DNA of 29,209 nucleotides, from contig CALKWO010000252.1 in NCBI GenBank assembly GCA_938003875.1, positions 1 through 29,209 of the forward strand, in the 5' to 3' direction. This DNA comes from an uncultured bacterium. Lineage in GTDB: Bacteria; Planctomycetota; Uabimicrobiia; Uabimicrobiales; JABWCH01. A program made the position numbers and the translations under genes. The stretch's first letter is position 1. Every line of letters starts with the position of its first letter. The notes under the pieces are model-generated. The model was not told the origin of the DNA. It did no database searches and was given only the letters and a program-made list of their open reading frames with translations. Positions 7,868-13,682 of the stretch are shown piece by piece.

Positions 7868-9406
7868 ATGAAAAAGTATAGAGTAGAAGAAGTAATTTCT
7901 TTGCTCAAACATGAAATCCAGCATCATAAAAATGAATTAGAAATAGAAGAAATTGGCCGTGTAGTCCAGGTTGGCGATGGAATTGCCTGGGTCTGTGGTT
8001 TGCAAAAGGCAATGTCTGGAGAAATGCTCGAATTTCAAAATGGAGAAATAGGGCAGGCATTCAACCTGGAATCAGAATATATAGGAGTCATCATCTTTGG
8101 TGATCCTATGAAAATCAGAGAAGGTGATAGCGTTCATCTCACTGGCAAGCTGCTAAGCATGCCTGTTGGTAATGCCCTCATCGGCAGAGTGATTGATCCT
8201 ATTGGCAGACCAGTAGACTCAGAGAAGCCCATAAATACAACAGAATTCTGGCCTATGGAAAGGATTGCCCCAGGGATTGCCGACAGGCAGCCTGTTTTTG
8301 AGCCTTTGAATACAGGGATCAAAAGCATTGATGCCATGATACCCATTGGCAAAGGGCAAAGAGAGCTTATCATCGGCGACAGAAAAACAGGGAAAACAGC
8401 CATTGCCATAGACACAATCCTGAACCAAAAAGGCAAAGACGTTCTTTGTGTGTATGTTGCCATAGGACAAAAGGAATCCACGGTTGCTGGACTTGTAGAT
8501 ATACTACGCAAACACGGTGCTATGGAATACACTACAGTCGTTGTAGCATCTTCTTCTGATACTGCTACATTACAATATATAGCTCCCTATTCTGGATGTG
8601 CTATTGCAGAATATTTCATGACAAAACACAATCGTCATACTCTCGTTGTTTATGATGATTTGAGCAAACACGCTGTAGCCTATCGCCAGATTTCGCTTTT
8701 GCTAAGGCGGCCACCTGGCAGAGAAGCCTATCCAGGCGATATATTTTATCTGCATTCCCGCCTTCTGGAAAGAGCAGTCAAGCTTTCCCAAGAAATGGGA
8801 GGCGGTTCTCTTACAGCACTCCCGATTATTGAAACCCAAGAAGGAGAAGTGTCTGCCTACATTCCTACAAACGTAATTTCCATTACAGATGGACAGATAT
8901 ACTTAACTCCCGATCTTTTCTATTCAGGCATTCGCCCTGCAATTGACGTGGGTATTTCTGTATCGAGAGTTGGAGGAAAGGCACAAACCAAAGCCATGCA
9001 GTCTGTTGCTAAAAATCTGCGCCTGGAGCTTGCCCAATATCGCGAACTGGAAGCCTTCACCCAACTAGGCTCCGACCTGGATAAAGCCACCATATCACAG
9101 CTTACTAGAGGAAAAAGACTCATAGAGGTACTCAAGCAAAAGCAATACGAGCCTATGCCTGTAAGCGATCAGGTTGCCGTCCTGTATGCAGGAATCAAAG
9201 GCTATCTGGACAATCTGGAATGCGAACACATCGCCAAGTTTGAAAAAGAATACCTGCAATACTTGCACTCGAACTTTCCAGACTACTTTACCAGCGTAGA
9301 ATCAACACAAAAGCTTACAAAAGAAATTCAGGAACAACTAGACCAGCAAATAGCCAGATTCATGGATATCTTTGTAACTTCTTTAAAAGAGCAGCAATCG
9401 CTATAA
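7868..9406 (+). CDS. atpA: ATP synthase F1 subunit alpha
   Basis: This 512-residue nucleotide-binding subunit is of normal length. It has the beta-barrel start EIGRVVQVGDGIAWVCGL, the P-loop GDRKTGKT (residues 170-177) and YDDLSKHAVAYR. It also has the alpha-specific LLRRPPGREAYPGD block near residues 280-293 and SVSRVGGKAQTKAM. An AAGGA site precedes the ATG. It is the last gene of this operon: a strong hairpin terminator follows 34 nt after the stop, and no atpG, atpD or atpC is present in the window. The complete F1 head must therefore use subunits encoded at another locus. Confidence 0.97.
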   Translation: MKKYRVEEVISLLKHEIQHHKNELEIEEIGRVVQVGDGIAWVCGLQKAMSGEMLEFQNGEIGQAFNLESEYIGVIIFGDPMKIREGDSVHLTGKLLSMPVGNALIGRVIDPIGRPVDSEKPINTTEFWPMERIAPGIADRQPVFEPLNTGIKSIDAMIPIGKGQRELIIGDRKTGKTAIAIDTILNQKGKDVLCVYVAIGQKESTVAGLVDILRKHGAMEYTTVVVASSSDTATLQYIAPYSGCAIAEYFMTKHNRHTLVVYDDLSKHAVAYRQISLLLRRPPGREAYPGDIFYLHSRLLERAVKLSQEMGGGSLTALPIIETQEGEVSAYIPTNVISITDGQIYLTPDLFYSGIRPAIDVGISVSRVGGKAQTKAMQSVAKNLRLELAQYRELEAFTQLGSDLDKATISQLTRGKRLIEVLKQKQYEPMPVSDQVAVLYAGIKGYLDNLECEHIAKFEKEYLQYLHSNFPDYFTSVESTQKLTKEIQEQLDQQIARFMDIFVTSLKEQQSL

Positions 9407-9440
9407 AAAAATTGCTATGATGATTATGATGATTGAGTGA

Positions 9441-9474
9441 AAAACCCTCTGTCTCCTAGTGACTGAGGGTTTTT
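9441..9474 (+). terminator. rho-independent terminator ending the atpB-A operon
   Basis: AAAACCCTC (9441-9449) pairs with GAGGGTTTT (9465-9473). The stem is extended inside by GTC/GAC, and the descending arm runs into a T-rich tail. This is the strongest terminator in the window and marks a true operon end after atpA. Confidence 0.85.
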
Positions 9475-9538
9475 ATACAAGCGTCAAGCTTCATAATATT
9501 TCCTGTTTTGTCCAAATAGCATTTTAAAAAGGAAATTT

Positions 9539-9829
9539 ATGATTACTCAAAAAAAAATAATAGAAATTTTAAAAAAAAATCAGCCTTTTTTAAAAGAGCG
9601 ATTTAAAGTTAGTAAAATTGGTCTTTTTGGATCTTTTATCAGAGGGGAAGAGAATGAGAAAAGTGATATTGATATCCTTGTAGAAGTTGATCCTTCTATT
9701 GGGTGGTACTTTATTGATCTTAAAGACTTGCTTGAAGAAAAATTAGGAAGAAAAGTTGATTTAGTTTCTAGTCGTGCATTACACCCTATGCTACGGGATG
9801 ATATACTAAATGAGGTGATATATATATGA
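9539..9829 (+). CDS. mntA: MntA-type nucleotidyltransferase antitoxin
   Basis: This 96-residue minimal nucleotidyltransferase has the family signature GSFIRG (G31, S32) followed by SDIDILVE with Asp43 and Asp45. A third acidic residue is Asp74 in GRKVDLVS. These form the metal and nucleotide site, so the enzyme looks active. In characterised MntA-HepT pairs this protein blocks the HEPN toxin by adding AMP groups to a tyrosine near its active site. An AAGGAAA site precedes the ATG. The gene overlaps hepT by 4 nt (ATGA), as expected for a toxin-antitoxin operon. Base composition is visibly more AT-rich than in the ATP synthase genes, which fits acquisition by transfer (inference). Confidence 0.9.
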   Translation: MITQKKIIEILKKNQPFLKERFKVSKIGLFGSFIRGEENEKSDIDILVEVDPSIGWYFIDLKDLLEEKLGRKVDLVSSRALHPMLRDDILNEVIYI

Positions 9830-10167
9830 GAAAAGAAAAGTTATACATCAACGATATTCAAGAATCCCTGGAAAAAATTGCACGATATACCAAAGGATTG
9901 TCTTTTGAAGATTTCTCTAAAAACGAAGTTTTAATAGATGCCATAGTTGCTAGATTTATTGTTATCGGAGAAGCCGCCTCTCATCTAACTGAAAATACCA
10001 GGCATCAATTTCCTGATATTCCGTGGAGAAAAATCATAGGTTTACGTAACCTTGTTGTTCATGAATATTTTAAAATTGACCTACCGATTCTCTGGAAAAT
10101 TATTTCTGTAGACCTTCCCACGACAAAAGCTCAATTGGATTCGATAATAGAAAACTTTATAGAATAA
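9826..10167 (+). CDS. hepT: HepT-like HEPN RNase toxin
   Basis: This 113-residue all-helical protein carries the HEPN RNase signature R-N-x3-H as RNLVVHEY, residues 74-81 (Arg74, His79). It also has the RX4HXY tyrosine (Tyr81), which is the AMP-acceptor in known HepT proteins. Both the RNase motif and the inactivation site are intact, so the pair should be functional. Such toxins cleave RNA, tRNA in studied cases. The start overlaps the mntA stop. It was formerly annotated as DUF86. A folded sequence element begins at its stop codon. Confidence 0.9.
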   Translation: MRKEKLYINDIQESLEKIARYTKGLSFEDFSKNEVLIDAIVARFIVIGEAASHLTENTRHQFPDIPWRKIIGLRNLVVHEYFKIDLPILWKIISVDLPTTKAQLDSIIENFIE

Positions 10168-10243
10168 TTGCCTGACGAGGCATGTTGGCCTAATTGGTCA
10201 GCATCGCCCAAGACTGATACCAGGCACTTGTTAGCAATTTTTA
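10166..10243 (+). other. structured element downstream of hepT (terminator or folded RNA)
   Basis: AATTGC (10166-10171) can pair with GCAATT (10234-10239), which runs into TTTTATT. Alternative inner pairings are TGCCTG/CAGGCA (10169-10174 and 10221-10226), CTGAC/GTCAG (10172-10176 and 10197-10201) and AGGC/GCCT (10178-10181 and 10188-10191). The GC-rich core stands out from its AT-rich surroundings. It could be a complex terminator, a small structured RNA or a recombination-site remnant. A tRNA reading fails because no T-arm is present. Confidence 0.35.
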
Positions 10244-10336
10244 TTACTTCTTTACCAAGAAAATTTTCCATTTGTAACAAATATGACATCTTCAGGCTCT
10301 ATAAGATGGAAAGACGATTTCTTTTGCTTCAATAAA

Positions 10337-10440
10337 GTAGAGTAAAGGAGAGGTAGCTAAAAGCTACCGTCCCCCTCCTCGCCAAACCGAACGTGCAGAT
10401 TTCCCGCATTCGGCTTTCTTTGAAAACTTAATCTGAGGCT
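10337..10440 (-). mobile_element. group II intron 3' fragment (domains V-VI)
   Basis: On the minus strand, 10384-10417 folds as a group II intron domain V. The lower helix is AAGCCGAA/UUCGGUUU, which includes the AGC catalytic triad. There is a two-nucleotide CG bulge and an upper helix UGCGG/CUGCA with a GAAA-containing loop. Downstream (10352-10368), GGTAGCT/AGCTACC flanked by GGAG/CTCC can act as domain VI. It is followed by CTCTACTTT-like sequence typical of intron 3' ends. No reverse transcriptase frame or intron 5' end (GUGYG) is recognisable upstream on that strand, so this looks like a truncated or ORF-less remnant. The exact 3' boundary is approximate. Confidence 0.65.
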
Positions 10441-10464
10441 TTCACAATTGTTCTTTGACAATTT

Positions 10465-10676
10465 GGTAGGAACGGAGGATAAATAACTTCCTAAAGTTCT
10501 TAAGATTATATATGATAAAGAGTAATCGACTATTCTCTCATTAGAACAGCTTTAAAAACTATAGTATGATGAGTTCGATAGTATAATAAATAGTAAAAGA
10601 CTCCCCATTTAGCTTAGCCAAGCTAAACAGGGCAAACCGATTAATAGCTTTCAGTAGGAACACCGCATAAATAACT
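10465..10676. repeat. pair of imperfect 24-nt direct repeats
   Basis: GTAGGAAC-N5-ATAAATAACT occurs at 10465-10488 and again at 10653-10676, 188 nt apart. The two copies agree at 19 of 24 positions, with the differences confined to the first base and the central N5. They lie upstream (minus-strand sense) of the intron domain V. Confidence 0.6.
10604..10632. terminator. strong hairpin of unclear role
   Basis: TTTAGCTT (10608-10615) pairs perfectly with AAGCTAAA (10620-10627) around the loop AGCC. An outer CCC/GGG stem (10604-10606 and 10630-10632) lies beyond a small internal loop. No T-run follows on either strand, so it may be a structural element rather than a terminator. Confidence 0.4.
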
Positions 10677-10778
10677 CAGCTTATTGCTTTGAGTAAAAAA
10701 AAATTTAGAAAATAATTTAGATTTGTTGGTATTACCAGAGCTATATCTTCCAGATAGTGAAAAGGCTATAAAAAATAT

Positions 10779-10806
10779 TGGAATATAAAAAAAAAAAAGA
10801 TATAAT
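10779..10806 (+). promoter_or_regulatory. putative promoter upstream of the five-gene cluster
   Basis: TTGGAA (10779-10784) is followed after 16 nt, mostly A, by a perfect TATAAT (10801-10806). It would give a leader of about 200 nt before the ATG at 11012. That leader includes the CTGGCA/TGCCAG hairpin at 10879-10896. A second weaker pair, TTGCTG (10938-10943) and CAAAAT (10962-10967), is closer to the gene. Confidence 0.35.
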
Positions 10807-11011
10807 CTGTAGAAAGTTATAGTGCTTTTGTCTGAGTCTAGTACAATTCTGCCTGCTGAGGGAGATGCTATAATGCATCTGGCATAGGCTTGCCAGGAAA
10901 TTTTATAGTTGTTTTTTATATGCAATCTCGTGCTGCATTGCTGTAAAATTTCGAAGTCAGACAAAATGTTTTTCCCATAGGAAGTAAAATTTTTTGAAAG
11001 GCAATATCATT

Positions 11012-11383
11012 ATGATCCCCGATCAGGATTCTTTTCCCGTTCCTAATCCAGAGGAAATAGCGAATATTTCTGCACAATATCTGGATCTTGTAAAAAATCA
11101 TGCAAACGAAATTTCCTGGCTGTTAGAGCAACATGCGAATTTGCGAAGCGAGTATGTTACTTTCTTCAAAAAAGATTTAAAGGAAATCGAAGTTGCCTTG
11201 CAGGGAATCACAAGCGATAGCCCTGAAAAAAGCTCCCGTCCTCTTTTAGAAAAAATTGTGGGAGATTTCCGCAGAGATTTGGAAAGGTCTTACGATCTTT
11301 TGAATTTTACTTTTTTCTGGAATCTGGTAAAGGCTATAGAAAACAATGGGGAAAATTATGAACAAAAGAGTGATTCCCCTTAA
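11012..11383 (+). CDS. hypothetical helical protein, first gene of five-gene cluster
   Basis: A 123-residue soluble, mostly helical, charged protein that I do not recognise. I chose the ATG at 11012, with GAAAGG 10 nt upstream, over an in-frame TTG at 10994. A central stretch (LRSEYVTFFKKDLKEIEVAL ... LLEKIVGDFRRDLERSYDLL) has a clear counterpart in the next gene (LRKEHIQSVKNDL ... LLDRLISSFRSDQEKSYHFL). The two look like tandem paralogues of one small domain. The 3' end overlaps the next gene by about 26 nt, which implies coupled translation. There is no signal peptide or membrane segment. Confidence 0.7.
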   Translation: MIPDQDSFPVPNPEEIANISAQYLDLVKNHANEISWLLEQHANLRSEYVTFFKKDLKEIEVALQGITSDSPEKSSRPLLEKIVGDFRRDLERSYDLLNFTFFWNLVKAIENNGENYEQKSDSP

Positions 11384-12125
11384 TCAGCGAAAGCTTTTGT
11401 TACAGCAAACGATTCATACTTTTTTTTCTTGTCTTGGAGACAACCAGAATCTGATTTCTCTGGTTCTCCAAAAATTTAAAGACCTTAGAAAAGAGCATAT
11501 CCAAAGTGTCAAAAATGATCTGTTTCTTTGGCTGCTAGAAAGCAAAGATAAACTCCCAAAAGGACAATCCGAGTGGCTGTTTCTTTTAGATCGACTGATC
11601 TCTTCGTTTCGGTCTGATCAGGAAAAATCGTACCATTTTTTAGAAGAAGGTATTGCTAAAAATATTTTGGATAAAATAGGCAGAGATTGTCTGGTCAAAA
11701 GAGTAGGATTGCTCTCTTCCATGGCTGAAGAATTAGAAAAAGTATTAGAAGAAAGAAAAGAGCTACAAGCAGAGCTAAAACAAACGAAAGATGCTCTGGC
11801 AAAAAATATCCAGGAATGCCAGAAATTGAGCGAGGAAAAAGCAAAGCTTCAGGATGACAATCAAAGACTTTCTCAGAATATCCAATCTCAAGACGATATG
11901 CAAACAGCTATCCAGGATTATGAGACTATGATCCAAGATATACGACAAGAGCTGGAAGGCAAAAAAAACTTCGATTTATGGCGATTAAAAATCTTTTATA
12001 ACAAGATTGCTTCCATTACAAACAGTACCTGGGAATATCCTGGGGTTCCCAAATCAGATCCTTTTCAGCCTAAATCTATGTCGGTTCAGAAATTTTTAGC
12101 TTCTTTGAACAACAATTTGCCTTGA
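11358..12125 (+). CDS. hypothetical coiled-coil protein, paralogue of the preceding gene
   Basis: This is a 255-residue protein if the ATG at 11358 is used. That ATG has GGGGA 5 nt upstream, whereas an in-frame ATG at 11346 has no site. Residues ~1-115 share the pattern of the preceding protein (LRKEHIQSVKNDL, LLDRLISSFRSDQEKSYHFL). Residues ~120-200 form a strong coiled coil rich in Glu, Lys, Gln and Leu (ELEKVLEERKELQAELKQTK). The rest is a short C-terminal domain. This arrangement resembles grpE-like or scaffold/adaptor proteins (a shared domain plus an oligomerising coiled coil), but I do not assign a function. It is cytosolic and the second gene of the cluster. Confidence 0.75.
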   Translation: MNKRVIPLNQRKLLLQQTIHTFFSCLGDNQNLISLVLQKFKDLRKEHIQSVKNDLFLWLLESKDKLPKGQSEWLFLLDRLISSFRSDQEKSYHFLEEGIAKNILDKIGRDCLVKRVGLLSSMAEELEKVLEERKELQAELKQTKDALAKNIQECQKLSEEKAKLQDDNQRLSQNIQSQDDMQTAIQDYETMIQDIRQELEGKKNFDLWRLKIFYNKIASITNSTWEYPGVPKSDPFQPKSMSVQKFLASLNNNLP

Positions 12126-12153
12126 TTTTTTACGGTTATTCGGGAGAGCCAAT

Positions 12154-12579
12154 ATGCGAAAACTCTATATCCTTTGTTCTTTTTTGTGTCTGCTCTCTAT
12201 AGCGGGTTGCGCCAGCAATTCTATAGACACATATCTTTCTACTCATCCAGAACTTTCAGCAGAAATTTTTTTAGCTATACAAGAACGTAGCATTATCAAT
12301 GGTATGAGCAAAGAGCAGGTACAGTTGGTGCTGGGGGAACCCGATTTCGTGGAGCCAAAATCATCAGAAAAAAATACACTGGAAAAGTGGATATATCGTT
12401 TTACTCAAAAAATATCATTCAACAGAGGAAAAAAGCTCATGGAAGAATATGATTTGGACAGATCTTCTTTTCCTCAGGGAATAGCCTATATCATTCCTAA
12501 AAATTATAATGCCAAAGAAATCAGGATTGAATTTGAAGAAGCCCAGGTTTGCAGAGTGCAGAAGATCATAGCTTTTTAA
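12154..12579 (+). CDS. BamE/SmpA-OmlA-like lipoprotein
   Basis: The 141-residue protein starts with a lipoprotein signal peptide and lipobox LSIAGC, so the lipidated residue is Cys19. The mature part contains a short BamE-like pattern: INGMSKEQVQLVLGEPDFVE (about residues 48-67), followed by EKWIYRF. In the SmpA/OmlA/BamE fold, G-M-(S/T)-x2-(E/Q)-V-x2-(L)-G-x-P is the hallmark. BamE proper assists outer-membrane protein assembly. Here the gene sits in a cluster with no bam partners, so only the fold is claimed. A GGGAG site lies 7 nt before the ATG. It is 28 nt after the coiled-coil gene and 12 nt before the next. Confidence 0.75.
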   Translation: MRKLYILCSFLCLLSIAGCASNSIDTYLSTHPELSAEIFLAIQERSIINGMSKEQVQLVLGEPDFVEPKSSEKNTLEKWIYRFTQKISFNRGKKLMEEYDLDRSSFPQGIAYIIPKNYNAKEIRIEFEEAQVCRVQKIIAF

Positions 12580-12591
12580 GGAGCCAAAAGC

Positions 12592-13668
12592 GTGGATTTG
12601 TTTGAAGAAATTTTGGTATTGAGAGGCGCATTAGAAATAGAATTTATCAATTCTCAGACATTAGTACCTTATTTAGATACATTGTATCAGCAAATTTCTG
12701 GTGGAAACACTTCTTTCAGCATTTTGCAGTCTTTATTGGATAACCAGATTCTGACAAAAGCCCAAATGGATTTTTTAAAAGAAGGAATAGAAGAAGATAA
12801 AAAAGCAAAGAAATCTCCAGCAAAAATAGAAGTGGCAAATCGTAAAAAAATAGAAAATTTTCTTGGCATTGCGTCCAGCACTCAAGATGAAAACAAGAAA
12901 CCTATAGTAGATATCAGTTCTAAAACAAAAAGTTTACAACAAACAACCACTAAAACAGAAAAAATGAATATCATAAAGGGGCAGGACAATAAATCCAATA
13001 CAAAGACTTCACGGAATCCTAAACTCAATGTTGATAGCAGCGATATATTAAGCACGGATTTCATGCCTGCGCCCAATGTTCAAAATATTTTCGAAGCTTC
13101 GGATCTTTTAAATACAAGCCTGGAAAACAATGCACCTAGTCCTATCAATTCCAAAACGATTGAACTGGATATAAGAGGAACTTCTTTTTTTAAGCAAAAA
13201 GCAAAGGTACCTAATATTCAGGAAAATGCTATAACAGATATACCTGAACTCAATGTGAAACTTTCTATGATGGATGGTTTCATTATGGTACGCCATGCCT
13301 TAAACTATGATTTCATTTCCACTCAGGATCTGCGAATTCTTTTGAACGAGCATTATGGAATACTGAGTCAGGGGGAAAATCCAGAAAATCTTGCTGTTCT
13401 TCTACTGAAGAAAGGCTATATTACCAAACCTCAATTTTTCCAATTGCAAAACTTGATGGAGAATGATACAGAAGCCAAAAAGACAGCATCTTCTATTGAT
13501 ATAGCTTCTCGTTCGCAAGTAGAAGCCTTTATAGGGATGCTAGATACTAAAAGGCTTTTGAGCATCACATGCCCTCACTGTAAAGCAAAGTTTATTGCGA
13601 GAATCAGTGTCAAAGGAGGCAAATTCCGATGTGGTAAGTGCAAGGAAACTTTTTTCTTAAATAAATAA
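12592..13668 (+). CDS. protein with duplicated helical domain and C-terminal zinc ribbon
   Basis: A 358-residue protein starting with GTG, chosen because AAGGAG lies 8 nt upstream. Residues ~1-92 and ~224-315 are an internal duplication. Each copy runs from an ALxxxFI(N/S)(T/S)Q start through a (I/Y)(L/I)TKxQ(M/F) motif to a (S/N)R..(I/V)E.F(L/I)G end. Between them lies a Ser/Asn/Lys-rich, probably disordered, linker (~95-220). The C-terminus is a MJ0042-type zinc ribbon: Cys327 and Cys330 in TCPHCKAKF, then Cys347 and Cys350 in FRCGKCKETF. Such ribbons are common in planctomycete and myxobacterial regulatory proteins. No catalytic motif is seen. It lies 14 nt before the giant WD40 gene, which suggests the two products act together (inference). 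Confidence 0.75.
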   Translation: MDLFEEILVLRGALEIEFINSQTLVPYLDTLYQQISGGNTSFSILQSLLDNQILTKAQMDFLKEGIEEDKKAKKSPAKIEVANRKKIENFLGIASSTQDENKKPIVDISSKTKSLQQTTTKTEKMNIIKGQDNKSNTKTSRNPKLNVDSSDILSTDFMPAPNVQNIFEASDLLNTSLENNAPSPINSKTIELDIRGTSFFKQKAKVPNIQENAITDIPELNVKLSMMDGFIMVRHALNYDFISTQDLRILLNEHYGILSQGENPENLAVLLLKKGYITKPQFFQLQNLMENDTEAKKTASSIDIASRSQVEAFIGMLDTKRLLSITCPHCKAKFIARISVKGGKFRCGKCKETFFLNK

Positions 13669-13682
13669 AAGGACAGGAATAT

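Larger units (their letters stand above)
10244..11011. other. non-coding stretch between hepT and the five-gene cluster
   Basis: About 770 nt with no credible gene. A minus-strand open frame at 10641-10964 is low-complexity, resembles nothing known and has no convincing ribosome site. The stretch holds the group II intron fragment, a pair of imperfect direct repeats, a strong hairpin (10604-10632), promoter-like boxes (10779-10806) and a small CTGGCA/TGCCAG hairpin (10879-10896). It looks like the debris of past insertions. Confidence 0.6.

Noticed and set aside
10175..10230. tRNA-like stretch (GGCC...TTGGTCAGC D-arm look)
   Set aside because: No T-arm with TTC loop, no paired acceptor stem and no 5-bp anticodon stem; only the D-arm resembles a tRNA.
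10641..10964. minus-strand open frame of about 107 codons
   Set aside because: Low complexity, no family resemblance, no convincing ribosome site, and it overlaps promoter-like and hairpin sequences.
10441..11000. reverse transcriptase remnant upstream of the intron domain V
   Set aside because: No YxDD or other RT motif could be found in any minus-strand frame.
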